64,000 bases of DNA, from the NCBI RefSeq assembly GCF_000175615.1, contig NZ_ACVO01000009.1, positions 62,001 to 126,000 of the forward strand, in the 5' to 3' direction. Numbering within the stretch: position 1 is the first letter of the stretch; each line of letters starts with the position of its first letter. Made by a program: the position numbers and the translations under genes. The stretch is from Rothia mucilaginosa ATCC 25296. Lineage in GTDB: Bacteria > Actinomycetota > Actinomycetes > Actinomycetales > Micrococcaceae. Below are positions 56,084 through 64,000 of the stretch, piece by piece. The notes beneath the pieces were generated by a model that did not search any database, was not told where the DNA came from, and worked only from the letters and a program-made list of their open reading frames with translations.

Positions 56084-57748
56084 TTAGCGGCGGGCAAAAC
56101 GCTCAAGTTTGGAGGTGAGGGGTGCCAGTAGTGCGTTGGCTTCCTTGACGCGGAAGATCTGTATACCGGCGAGGTATGCCAGTCCCATGACGGTGCCGCA
56201 TACGGCGAGGGTGATGATTGCGGTGAGCTTGGATGCCCAGGCGAATCCGTCGAGCTGGTAGCCGCCGAGCAGCCAGAGCGCGATGGCTGCGATTCCGCCG
56301 GCGAAGAGGGACGCGAGGGTGGTGCGGGCGTAGGTGCTGACGATGCCGCGCTGGCCGTAGTAGCCGAGGCGGCGGCGGACCATGTGGTGGCTGATGAACA
56401 GGATCAGGATATTGTGCACCGGGTAGATGAAGGCGAGCATGTACACGGTGTACTGTGCGTCGAGCAGGGACGCTGCGAAGCTCATGATGACCATGATGAT
56501 GGCGGAGTACACCTGGATGCGGAAGGGGGTGCGTGCGTCTTCGCGGGCGTAGAGCACGCGGCTGTAGAGGTAGTTGATGGTGAGGGTGGGGGTGCCGAGC
56601 GCGGTGATGACGATGAGCTTGGCGATGATGGTTGCTGCGATGGGGTCGCCGCCGCTGAAGAGTACGGCGACGGGGCCTGCGAGTACCATGAGCGCGACCA
56701 TGCAGAAGACGGTGGCTACGGCTGCGTTGCGCAGGCCGTGGGAGAGCGCGTAGATGACGCTGTCGCTGTCGTCGGCGATGGCGGAGGCGCTCATGCGGTT
56801 GAAGAGCACGGTGGCGATGGAGATGCCGATGACGCCGTGCGGGAGCATGTACAGCATGGAGGCGTAGTTGAGCGCCTGCAGGCCGGGGATCTGGATGCCG
56901 AGGGCGGCGTAGTGTTCGCGCTGACCGACGATGCCTGCGGCGACCTTGGTCATGTAGAGGAATGCGAGGTTGGAGATGATGCCGGAGGCGAGGGTCCAGG
57001 CGGCGAGCTTGGAGGCTGCGCGCAGGCCGATGCCTCGCCACGCGAAGTCGGGCTTGAGGCGCAGGCCGAGCTTGCGTAGGGGGATGAACAGGACGAGTGC
57101 CTGCATGATGACGCCGAAGGTGGAGGAGCCTGCGAGCACGAGGGTCTGTGCGTTGGTCCAGTTGTCTACGGTGTGAATCGGGTTGGGGTTGGGGGTTTGT
57201 GCGCCGAAGAGGAAGATGAATAGGATCAGCGACAGGATGGTGATGACGTTGTTGAGTACGGGCGACCACATGTAGGCGCCGAATGCGTCTTTGGCGTTGA
57301 GGACCTGTCCGATGACGGTGTAGAGGCCGTAGAAGAAGATTTGGGGTAGGCACCAGAGGGAGAAGATGAAGCCGAGCTGTCGTTGTTCGGGGCTCCATCC
57401 TGAGCCCATGATGCTGATGATGGGCCAGGCGCAGGCGACGGTGATGAGGGTGATGAGGCCGATTGCGGTGACGGTGAGGGTGACGAGTTTGGAGATGTAT
57501 CGTGCGCCGCCGTCTTGTGCTTTGGCTGCCTTGATGATTTGCGGTACGAGGACTGCGTTGAACACGCCGCCTGCTACGAGGACGTAGATGAGGTTGGGTA
57601 GGGTGTTGGCGGTTTCGAAGACGTCGCCGACGGTTGAGAGTGAGCCGATGGCTACGGTGAGCAGGATGGTCTTGACGAATCCGAGGATGCGCGAGACGAG
57701 GGTGCCTGCTGCCATGATTGCGCTTGAGCGGGCGTCGTTACGTGCCAC
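56084..57748 (-). CDS. murJ: Lipid II flippase MurJ
   Basis: 554 aa, 13-14 TMs, MATE-like fold; GTG start with GGAGAG upstream. Recognised by SAIMAAGTLVSRILGFVKTILL at the start (Arg in SRILGF) and GGVFNAVLVPQI. Moves lipid II to the outer face for peptidoglycan synthesis. It ends after the flippase domain, with only a short basic tail. Located between a Nudix hydrolase gene and the pseudokinase-like gene, as in actinobacterial mviN loci next to pcnA. Confidence 0.93.
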   Translation of the reverse strand: MARNDARSSAIMAAGTLVSRILGFVKTILLTVAIGSLSTVGDVFETANTLPNLIYVLVAGGVFNAVLVPQIIKAAKAQDGGARYISKLVTLTVTAIGLITLITVACAWPIISIMGSGWSPEQRQLGFIFSLWCLPQIFFYGLYTVIGQVLNAKDAFGAYMWSPVLNNVITILSLILFIFLFGAQTPNPNPIHTVDNWTNAQTLVLAGSSTFGVIMQALVLFIPLRKLGLRLKPDFAWRGIGLRAASKLAAWTLASGIISNLAFLYMTKVAAGIVGQREHYAALGIQIPGLQALNYASMLYMLPHGVIGISIATVLFNRMSASAIADDSDSVIYALSHGLRNAAVATVFCMVALMVLAGPVAVLFSGGDPIAATIIAKLIVITALGTPTLTINYLYSRVLYAREDARTPFRIQVYSAIIMVIMSFAASLLDAQYTVYMLAFIYPVHNILILFISHHMVRRRLGYYGQRGIVSTYARTTLASLFAGGIAAIALWLLGGYQLDGFAWASKLTAIITLAVCGTVMGLAYLAGIQIFRVKEANALLAPLTSKLERFARR

Positions 57749-57814
57749 GTATGTCTCTCCTGTGTCGGCGGGTGATTGCTTCTTTTTAGTTTTTGGGGCT
57801 CTTATAGCGGGTGT

Positions 57815-58318
57815 TTAGAGCTGGGTGGTGATGTATTCGCGCGCGCTACGGGCAATGTGTTGCTCGTTGGCGAATGAGAGGCGGGTGGGGAGCTCTTCGA
57901 GGGGGACCCATGCGACGTCGATTGCTTCGTGGTCGGGGTCGTTGTCGATGCTCAGTTCGCCGCCGGTTGCTGCGAAGAGGTAGTGGTGCACGGTTTTGTG
58001 GATGCGCGTGCCGTTGGAGGTGAACCAGTAGGCGATAGTGCCGAGGGAGGCTACGGGGTAGCCGGTGATTCCGGTTTCTTCGCTGATTTCGCGTTGTGCG
58101 GCTTCGACGGTGGTTTCGCCGTGTTCGATGTGGCCTTTGGGTAGGCACCATTCACGTTGTCCGTTGCGGTTGATGCGGGCGATGATGGCTACGGGTAGCT
58201 GTTCGGGTCGGTCAAAGTCGATGATGAGCCCGCCTGCGGAGACTTCTTCGGGGGCGGGTACCGCTCGCGCGGGCGCGGTGAAGCGCGTTTTGGGGGCGCG
58301 GGGTACGGGAATGCTCAT
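57815..58318 (-). CDS. Nudix hydrolase
   Basis: 167 aa. The Nudix box GHIEHGETTVEAAQREISEE (about residues 70-89, continuing TG) fits Gx5Ex7REUxEExGU. The N-terminus is Pro/Ala-rich. A Nudix gene divergent from pcnA and beside murJ is conserved in Actinobacteria; substrates in this group are usually nucleoside or dinucleoside polyphosphates, not determined here. Confidence 0.88.
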   Translation of the reverse strand: MSIPVPRAPKTRFTAPARAVPAPEEVSAGGLIIDFDRPEQLPVAIIARINRNGQREWCLPKGHIEHGETTVEAAQREISEETGITGYPVASLGTIAYWFTSNGTRIHKTVHHYLFAATGGELSIDNDPDHEAIDVAWVPLEELPTRLSFANEQHIARSAREYITTQL

Positions 58319-58444
58319 GGTTCTACCTTAACCGATAGGCTGAGGTTTTGGTGCCTCGGTTTGGGGTGAGATAGCTGTCTTTGGTGGGGTGTTGTGGGTG
58401 TGGGGTGGGCGCGTGGGTGGTTTTTCTGGCACGATTAAAGGATT

Positions 58445-59869
58445 ATGTCGCTGATTATTGATGTTGTGTCGAAGTACCCGGATGCCGCCGAGCTGGGAGA
58501 ACTGTACCGTGCGGCGGGTTTTGAGCTGTACTTGGTGGGCGGTATTGTCCGCGACAATCTGCTGGATGATGGCGGCCATTTCACTGATTTTGATTTGACG
58601 ACGGATGCTACTCCGGAGCAGAGCGAGCAGATTTTGCGTGCGTGGGGTGAACACACGTGGGATATCGGTAAGGAGTACGGCACGATTAGTGCGCGTAAGA
58701 ACGGCGTGGTGTATGAGGTGACCACGTACCGTGCTGAGGTGTATGTTTCGGATTCGCGTAAGCCGACGGTTGAATTCGGCACGGATTTGAGCGCCGATTT
58801 GGTGCGTCGTGATTTCACGATTAATGCGATGGCGGCGGCTTTGCCCAGTGGTGAGGTTGTTGACTTGTTTGGTGGCGTTGAGGATTTGCGTGCGGGTGTT
58901 TTGCGTACTCCGCGCTCGCCGGAGGAGTCTTTTTCTGAGGATCCGCTGCGTATGATGCGCGCGGCTCGTTTTGCTGCGCGTTTTAATCTTGAGGTTGCCC
59001 CGGAGGTTTTCGAAGCGATGCGTGAGATGGCTGGTCGTATTGAGATTATTTCGGCTGAGCGTGTGCGTGATGAGCTGATGAAGCTGATTGAGGCGGATTA
59101 TCCGCGGGTGGGTTTGAACCTGCTGGTGGATACGGGTCTGGCGGATTATGTGTTGCCGGAGCTTCCTGCGTTGCGTATGGAGATGGATCCGGCGCATCAC
59201 CATAAGGATGTGTATGCGCATTCGTTGAAGGTGATGGAGCAGGCGATGGAGAAGGAGACGGACGAGGACGGTCCGTGCCCGGCTCCTGATTTTATTCTGC
59301 GTTTTGCGGCGTTGATGCACGATATTGGTAAGCCGAAGACTCGTAAGTTTGAGAAGGACGGCTCTGTCTCCTTCCTGCACCATGAGGTGGTGGGCGCGAA
59401 GATGGTGAAGAAGCGTATGCGTGCGCTGCGTTTTGATAATGACACGATTAAGGCTGTGGCTCGTCTGGTGGAGCTGCATATGCGGTTCTATGGTTACCGT
59501 GAGTCGGGTTGGACTGATTCTGCGGTGCGCCGTTATGTGCGTGATGCGGGCGATCAGTTGGAGCGTCTGCATCGTGTGTCGCGTTCTGATGTGACGACTC
59601 GTAATCGTCGCTTGTCGCGCTCGCTGGCTGAGGCGTATGACGATTTGGAGCGTCGTATTGCTGAGTTGGCTGCTCAGGAGGAGCTGGATTCGATCCGTCC
59701 GGATCTGGATGGCGGTCAGATTATGCAGATTCTTGGTATTACGCCGGGCCCGGTGGTGGGTGAGGCCTATAAGTTCTTGTTGAATCTGCGTCTGGATGAG
59801 GGTTCGCTTCCTGAGGAGGAGGCGAAGGCTCGTCTTCTGCAGTGGTGGGAGCAGCGTCGGGAGGTGTAG
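58445..59869 (+). CDS. pcnA: CCA tRNA nucleotidyltransferase
   Basis: 474 aa. Class II nucleotidyltransferase head: LVGGIVRDNLL and DFDLTTDA (catalytic Asp pair, ~48-50), RRDFTINAMA, then the neck, and an HD domain (HDIGKPKTRKF, ~297-307). Adds or repairs CCA at tRNA 3' ends. That matters here because the tRNA genes in this window lack encoded CCA. AAAGGATT precedes the ATG. Confidence 0.93.
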   Translation: MSLIIDVVSKYPDAAELGELYRAAGFELYLVGGIVRDNLLDDGGHFTDFDLTTDATPEQSEQILRAWGEHTWDIGKEYGTISARKNGVVYEVTTYRAEVYVSDSRKPTVEFGTDLSADLVRRDFTINAMAAALPSGEVVDLFGGVEDLRAGVLRTPRSPEESFSEDPLRMMRAARFAARFNLEVAPEVFEAMREMAGRIEIISAERVRDELMKLIEADYPRVGLNLLVDTGLADYVLPELPALRMEMDPAHHHKDVYAHSLKVMEQAMEKETDEDGPCPAPDFILRFAALMHDIGKPKTRKFEKDGSVSFLHHEVVGAKMVKKRMRALRFDNDTIKAVARLVELHMRFYGYRESGWTDSAVRRYVRDAGDQLERLHRVSRSDVTTRNRRLSRSLAEAYDDLERRIAELAAQEELDSIRPDLDGGQIMQILGITPGPVVGEAYKFLLNLRLDEGSLPEEEAKARLLQWWEQRREV

Positions 59870-60059
59870 CTTCTGCGATTTTCGGTACCGCATCGCATGG
59901 TTGAGGTCACGCGGTGCGGTACTGTTCTATCTGCTTTTTCTCGTGTATTGTTAAGAAATCTATGCGTGTTCCCCGCCCGGTGTGTTTCACGTGTAGGGCA
60001 CAATGAATCTCCTGCTATGGAAATCCCATAGCCGTTTAGCCCAAAGGAGGGGTTTAATC

Positions 60060-60365
60060 ATGCGTGCATATGAACTGATGGTTATCCTCAGCCCCGAGGT
60101 TGAGGACCGTGCGGTTGAGCCGTCGCTGTCCAAGTTCCTCGAGATCGTGACCAACGAGGGTGGTTCCGTCGACAACGTCGACATCTGGGGCCGTCGTCGC
60201 CTGGCATACGAGATCCAGAAGAAGTCTGAGGGTATCTACGCAGTGGTGAACTTCACCTCTACCCCCGAGACCGCAGCTGAGCTCGATCGTGTTCTGAACC
60301 TGAACGAGTCCGTCATGCGTACCAAGATCATCCGCCCGGAGGATCAGAAGATCTCCAGCAAGTAG
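60060..60365 (+). CDS. rpsF: 30S ribosomal protein S6
   Basis: 101 aa from ATG at 60060, with AAAGGAGGGGT upstream; codons further upstream are out of family. [16 protein letters not shown] start and [18 protein letters not shown] core are standard S6. First gene of the rpsF-ssb-rpsR-rplI block. Confidence 0.96.
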   Translation: MRAYELMVILSPEVEDRAVEPSLSKFLEIVTNEGGSVDNVDIWGRRRLAYEIQKKSEGIYAVVNFTSTPETAAELDRVLNLNESVMRTKIIRPEDQKISSK

Positions 60366-60459
60366 TTGGTCTTTCCGGTCGGCTGACCCCCTAAAAATGT
60401 CAGGGGGTTGCGCTGTACTGGATTCAACATACTTGTAACTCTTATCGAGGAGGCATCAA

Positions 60460-61092
60460 ATGGCAGGCGATACCGTTATTACCGTTATTGGTAATCTGAC
60501 TGGCGATCCGGAGCTTCGTTACACCCCTGCGGGTGCGGCGGTTGCTAATTTCACGATCGCATCGACTCCGCGTACTTTTAACCGCCAGACGAACCAGTGG
60601 GAGGATGGGGAGACCCTGTTCCTGCGTGCGTCGGTGTGGCGTGGTTACGCTGAGAATGTTGCAGAGACTCTGAAGAAGGGTACTCAGGTTATCGCGCAGG
60701 GCCGTCTGAAGTCTCGCTCGTACGAGACCAAGGAAGGCGAGCGTCGTACTTCGTTTGAGCTTGAGGTCGAGGAGATCGGCCCGACTCTGCGTTTTGCTAC
60801 TGCTCAGGTGACTCGCGCACAGCGTTCTGCCGGAGGTAATAACTTCGGTGGCGGTGCGCAGGGTGGCTTCGGCGGTGGCGCTGGGTACAACGCTGCTGCT
60901 CAGGGCGGTTTCTCCGCTCCTCAGCAGAACAATTTTGCTGCTGCTCAGGGTAATGGTTACTCTGGCCAGTCTGGCTACTCCGCTCCGGCTGCTCCGGCGG
61001 CCCCCGCAGCTCCTGCTGCTGATCCGTGGAGTTCTCAGTCTGGTGGTAACTATGACTGGGGTAGCGGCGCCGACGACGAACCTCCGTTCTAA
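60460..61092 (+). CDS. ssb: Single-stranded DNA-binding protein
   Basis: 210 aa. OB-fold (~1-110: [17 protein letters not shown]), then a Gly/Ala/Gln-rich disordered linker and the conserved acidic tip DDEPPF that recruits partners. ATCGAGGAGG precedes the ATG. Coats single strands during replication and repair. Confidence 0.96.
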   Translation: MAGDTVITVIGNLTGDPELRYTPAGAAVANFTIASTPRTFNRQTNQWEDGETLFLRASVWRGYAENVAETLKKGTQVIAQGRLKSRSYETKEGERRTSFELEVEEIGPTLRFATAQVTRAQRSAGGNNFGGGAQGGFGGGAGYNAAAQGGFSAPQQNNFAAAQGNGYSGQSGYSAPAAPAAPAAPAADPWSSQSGGNYDWGSGADDEPPF

Positions 61093-61175
61093 GCCGGTTT
61101 CGTTTTCCGAATAGTAATTTATCAATCCATCCCGCGGTTATCCGCCGCGGGCTCCCAACTCTAAGGAGCACCACG

Positions 61176-61412
61176 ATGGCTAAGGCTGAAATCCGTAAGC
61201 CCAAACCCAAGCAGAACCCCCTCAAGGCTGCTGACGTCACCGTTATCGACTACAAGGACGTCGCACTTCTGCGCAAGTTCATCTCCGACCGCGGCAAGAT
61301 CCGCGCTCGCCGCGTGACTGGCGTGACCGTTCAGGAGCAGCGCAAGATCGCTCAGGCTATTAAGAACGCCCGCGAAGTTGCACTGCTGCCCTACTCCGGC
61401 GCTGGCCGCTAA
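61176..61412 (+). CDS. rpsR: 30S ribosomal protein S18
   Basis: 78 aa, with [21 protein letters not shown] and [22 protein letters not shown], standard S18. No N-terminal Cys cluster, so it is the zinc-free type. Confidence 0.96.
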   Translation: MAKAEIRKPKPKQNPLKAADVTVIDYKDVALLRKFISDRGKIRARRVTGVTVQEQRKIAQAIKNAREVALLPYSGAGR

Positions 61413-61432
61413 AGAGAAGGAGAGACAGTAAC

Positions 61433-61885
61433 ATGGCTAAGATCATTCTGACTCAGGAAGTTTCCGGCCTCGGTGCAGCTGGCGATGTTGTCACCGTTAA
61501 GGACGGTTACGCACGTAACTACCTGCTGCCCCGCGGCTTCGCCGTGACCTGGACCCAGGGTGGCGAGAAGCAGGTTGAGTCCATCCGCGCCGCTCGTGCG
61601 GCTCGTGCTAAGGCTTCTCTGGAAGAGGCTCAGGCAATTGCTGCGTCCCTGGCTGCTAAGCCGGTTGTCGTTGCACACAAGGCTGGCGCTGACGGCCGCC
61701 TGTTCGGTACCGTCAAGGCTGAGGCTATTGCTGAGGCTATTGAGGCTGCTGGCATTGGCTCCGTTGACAAGCGCACCATCCACCTGGGTTCCGCTATCAA
61801 GCGCACCGGTGAGTACAAGGTGACTGTCCGCCTGCACGCTGACGTTGTTGCTAACGTTGTCCTGGACGTCGTTGCTGCTGCGTAA
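61433..61885 (+). CDS. rplI: 50S ribosomal protein L9
   Basis: 150 aa. N-terminal [19 protein letters not shown] signature (~21-39), connecting helix, C-terminal domain with [25 protein letters not shown] upstream. Last of the block; terminator follows 55 bases later. Confidence 0.97.
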   Translation: MAKIILTQEVSGLGAAGDVVTVKDGYARNYLLPRGFAVTWTQGGEKQVESIRAARAARAKASLEEAQAIAASLAAKPVVVAHKAGADGRLFGTVKAEAIAEAIEAAGIGSVDKRTIHLGSAIKRTGEYKVTVRLHADVVANVVLDVVAAA

Positions 61886-61940
61886 GTAGATTTTTAGATA
61901 TTTGACGCTGGTGCTTTGATGCTACGGCGTTGAGTGTCGG

Positions 61941-61973
61941 ACGGGGTGTCCCTCTTCGTGAGGGGCACCCCGT
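61941..61973 (+). terminator. Terminator of the rpsF-ssb-rpsR-rplI block
   Basis: 13-base arms (61941-61953 and 61961-61973, one wobble), then TTGTTG. Confidence 0.8.
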
Positions 61974-61995
61974 TTGTTGTATTCGCTCCTGTACA

Positions 61996-62011
61996 TGTTT
62001 CACGTGAAACA
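61996..62011. other. parS site downstream of rplI
   Basis: Perfect 16-base TGTTTCACGTGAAACA in the spacer after the rplI terminator; the most distal right-hand site, about 16 kb from dnaA. Confidence 0.95.
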
Positions 62012-62114
62012 TTGTTTTTGAGAGGTTGAGAATAGGGGTAGGGCAGTAGAAGGATTGGTGGTTAGAGCGGTTGCGACTGCGAAGTACGCCAATTGACCCC
62101 GTAGACTGGTAGAC

Positions 62115-62420
62115 ATGGCTCGATCTTTTTCACGTTTGTCTTCTAGCGCTCAGCTTCTGTCCACGGGTGTGGTGTTGGAGTGCGTCAATTTGCTGCTGTG
62201 CGCTCTAGCGGTTATCCCATTTGCGGACGCTAATGTCGCTACTGCTCTTCTGCTTCTTTTGCTGGTGGTTGGCGGCCTTGCATCCAGTGTTGCGCTGGTG
62301 TGCGCGCTGGTGGGTCTGGTGAAGTTCCGTCAGTACCGCGTGGCTAATATTTGCTTGGCGGTTATTTCTGTAGTGGCTAACCCGTTGGTGCTGCTGGGTC
62401 TGTATATGGCGGCTTATTAG
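62115..62420 (+). CDS. Small three-TM membrane protein, unknown
   Basis: 101 aa, almost entirely hydrophobic: about three helices (~14-38, ~42-66, ~74-100). The start is MARSFSRLSSSAQLL. No family recognised and no clear ribosome site; the spacing (GTAGACTGGTAGAC before ATG) could indicate a leaderless mRNA. Codon use is mixed. Confidence 0.5.
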   Translation: MARSFSRLSSSAQLLSTGVVLECVNLLLCALAVIPFADANVATALLLLLLVVGGLASSVALVCALVGLVKFRQYRVANICLAVISVVANPLVLLGLYMAAY

Positions 62421-62542
62421 CCCGGTTTAGAGTCCGCAAACTGCACAATATCAAAGCTCTCAGGGTTCTGTTGGTTTTCTCCCAGCTTGTTTCCAGCGAA
62501 ATTCAATCCTCCCATAAGGTTGGAGGTGTTTACTATAAGTGT

Positions 62543-62646
62543 TGGTTCGAGAGGACTGCGATGTGAATGTGTGTGTTTCGTGTAGCGGGGTCGCCCGCTA
62601 GCGAAAGAAGGATGGCAAGGCAAAAGCGCCTTGCCTTTCTTCTTTT
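62543..62646 (+). ncRNA. Candidate small RNA A
   Basis: Begins TGGTTCGAGAGG, continues through a TG-rich stretch and an AGCGGGGTCGCCCGCT hairpin (about 62584-62599). It ends in a textbook terminator: GGCAAGGC (62614-62621), GCCTTGCC (62628-62635), T-rich tail. No coding potential seen. No Rfam family recognised. Confidence 0.45.
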
Positions 62647-62775
62647 AACGCGACGTGTAGTTTCCGCGTGAAATCCGGGGTGCTGCACCCCGATTTTGAA
62701 GAAAAATCTATTCCCAGCTTTCTTACAGCTTTAACCTACAGGGAATAAAGGTTTACGCGTAATACTTTATATAGA

Positions 62776-62892
62776 TGGTTCGAGAGGGCCATCAGAAAGT
62801 TGGACTTTCCTTGCGGAAGTGGCTCTGATTTTCGTATGTATGTGTGTGTGATGAGACTGGGGTTGGACCGAGAGGTTCAGCTCCAGTTTCTG
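62776..62892 (+). ncRNA. Candidate small RNA B
   Basis: Begins with the same TGGTTCGAGAGG. Internal stem AGGGCCA/TGGCTCT (62785-62791 / 62820-62826) encloses GAAAGT-TGG-ACTTTC. A TG-rich stretch follows, then a 15-pair stem with G-U pairs (62853-62867 / 62876-62890), loop CCGAGAGG, and TGTTTAAT. May instead be the 5' leader of the methyltransferase gene 170 bases downstream. Confidence 0.45.
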
Positions 62893-63064
62893 TTTAATCT
62901 CTAGGGTGTGCCGTAAGGGTGGCTGTAGTGGTGTTGCGGCATTCTGTAATAAAGGGCAACCATACTTCTATATAACGTCATATTTCCTTTCTTGGGGTGG
63001 CGGGTCTAGAATTGGGAAAGATAAATTTTGCATATTAAATACAAGTATTGAGGAGTTGTCTTCC

Positions 63065-63871
63065 GTGTCTAAGACCCCTTCCGTTCCCGGTACCGACCGC
63101 CCCGCCGACAAGGCGGCGGGTCACTGGCTGCTGGCTCAGCTGGGCAAGAAGGTTCTGCGCCCCGGCGGCCGTGAGACCACCAACTGGCTGCTGGCTCGTG
63201 CTCTGGGCGGCGACATTGATGTCGTGGAGTTTGCGCCGGGCCTGGGTATTACCGCCCTGGAGATTGTGAAGCGTTCCCCCAAGAGCTACACCGGTGTGGA
63301 TCTTGATCCCAAGGCTGCTGAAATCGTGACCGAGCGTATTGGCGCATCGACTAAGCCGAACTACCGTGTGGTGAACGCTAGCGCTCAGGAGACCGGTCTG
63401 CCTTCGGAAAGTTACGATGCCGTGGTGGGCGAGGCGATGCTGACCATGCAGACCGATAAGCACAAGCTGGAGATTATGCGTGAGGCGGCTCGTCTGCTGC
63501 GTCCGGGCGGTTACTACGCTATTCACGAGATGTCGCTGGTTCCCGATTACCTGCGCCCCGAGCTGAAGGAAGAGATTCAGAAGGACCTGGCGCGCACGAT
63601 CCGTGTGAATGCCCGCCCGCTGACTGTTGCCGAGTGGACTGCCCTGGCGGAAGAGGCTGGCTTTGAGGTGCTGGATGTGTACCAGACCGATATGGCTCTG
63701 CTGGAGCCGAAGCGTCTGCTGGCTGATGAGGGTCCCGCTGGCGTTGCGAAGATTGCGTTCAACCTGGCGCGTAAGCCGCAGATTCGTGAGCGTGTGCTGG
63801 GTATGCGTGGTGTGTTCCGCCGTCACGCTGACCATATTGGCGCTATCGGTCTGATTCTGCGTAAGAAGTAG
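63065..63871 (+). CDS. Class I SAM-dependent methyltransferase
   Basis: 268 aa from GTG at 63065, with TTGAGGAG ten bases upstream; the longer frame from 62906 has AT-rich, non-coding-like sequence. SAM motif I VVEFAPGLGITALEI (~58-72), acidic ribose-binding GVDLDPKAAEI, motif III region EAARLLRPGGYYAIHEMSLV. The Methyltransf_11-type core is followed by a C-terminal ~100 residues with VAEWTALAEEAGFEVLDV. Substrate unknown. Its spacer upstream carries structured RNA. Confidence 0.8.
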   Translation: MSKTPSVPGTDRPADKAAGHWLLAQLGKKVLRPGGRETTNWLLARALGGDIDVVEFAPGLGITALEIVKRSPKSYTGVDLDPKAAEIVTERIGASTKPNYRVVNASAQETGLPSESYDAVVGEAMLTMQTDKHKLEIMREAARLLRPGGYYAIHEMSLVPDYLRPELKEEIQKDLARTIRVNARPLTVAEWTALAEEAGFEVLDVYQTDMALLEPKRLLADEGPAGVAKIAFNLARKPQIRERVLGMRGVFRRHADHIGAIGLILRKK

Positions 63872-63888
63872 GAGAATCTTATACAGCG

Positions 63889-63941
63889 AAACGGAGCCCC
63901 AGTATTCCCCCGTATAACGAGGAATACTGGGGCTCCGTTTT
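63889..63941 (+). terminator. Terminator after the methyltransferase gene
   Basis: Perfect 20-base arms (63889-63908 and 63921-63940), 12-base loop, starting in AAAC and ending in GTTTT. Confidence 0.92.
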
Positions 63942-64000
63942 ACACTGGTGAGGTTATGAGTCGCAGATTCGGCTCAGTCACGTGTGCGCCTACCGGAGTT

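Larger units (their letters stand above)
62421..63064 (+). other. 644-base spacer with several structured elements
   Basis: No protein gene. It contains two candidate small RNAs (62543-62646 and 62776-62892) that share a 12-base start, and an extra hairpin CGGGGTGC/GCACCCCG (62676-62692) followed by ATTTT. Confidence 0.5.

Noticed and set aside
58328..59893. A 521-codon antisense frame covering pcnA
   Set aside because: Arg/Thr/His-rich antisense artefact of a clear CCA-adding enzyme gene.
59982..59997. parS-like sequence TGTTTCACGTG upstream of rpsF
   Set aside because: Only one half-site is intact (TAGG replaces AAAC), so it is unlikely to load ParB.

Overview
The window is the replication-origin region of a high-GC Gram-positive chromosome. 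The block dnaA-dnaN-recF-dciA-gyrB-gyrA-DUF3566-tRNA-Ile-tRNA-Ala on one side, and rpmH-rnpA-yidD-yidC-jag-rsmG-parA-parB on the other, is the standard actinobacterial oriC layout. Protein sequences, gene content and intermediate GC suggest the Micrococcaceae, most likely Rothia. That is recognition, not a database result.

Left replichore (about 1-46 kb; most housekeeping genes on the minus strand, pointing away from oriC): an argE fragment; glpF; a VanZ-like protein; a crcB pair; a TetR/MMPL efflux unit; a histidine kinase/response regulator pair; a LicT-like antiterminator followed by a mannose-family PTS (manXYZ) and a HAD phosphatase; small membrane proteins; a CPA1 Na+/H+ antiporter; a Cys-rich protein; a TetR regulator; galK; a 54-aa gene; a glutaredoxin-like protein next to a shikimate-dehydrogenase-like gene; two tandem rhomboid proteases; a cyclophilin; two identical tRNA-Ala/5S rRNA cassettes flanking a phosphate-transporter region; tRNA-Ile; then gyrA, gyrB, dciA, recF, dnaN and dnaA.

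Origin (43.6-46.6 kb): DnaA boxes lie in both the dnaA-dnaN and dnaA-rpmH spacers. Transcription polarity switches between dnaA (minus) and rpmH (plus).

Right replichore (46.6-64 kb): rpmH, rnpA, yidD, yidC, jag, rsmG, parA and parB (plus strand); then trxA, trxB, a pseudokinase-like membrane protein, murJ and a Nudix hydrolase (minus); then pcnA, rpsF-ssb-rpsR-rplI, a small membrane protein and a methyltransferase (plus). Seven full parS sites are visible, six of them between 41.0 and 62.0 kb, as expected for a ParABS centromere.

The most interesting observations are these. A 10-bp palindrome (TGTAATTACA) occurs only in the three DnaA-box-rich spacers. A DnaA-box cluster sits about 18 kb from oriC. 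One parS forms the exact centre of a 46-bp perfect palindromic terminator. The tRNA-Ala/5S cassette is duplicated. A BATS-like protein carries a 14-cysteine tail. MurJ has its pseudokinase partner as a separate, shortened gene. A pair of possible structured small RNAs lies upstream of the methyltransferase. I did not see a CRISPR array, an IS element or a prophage.
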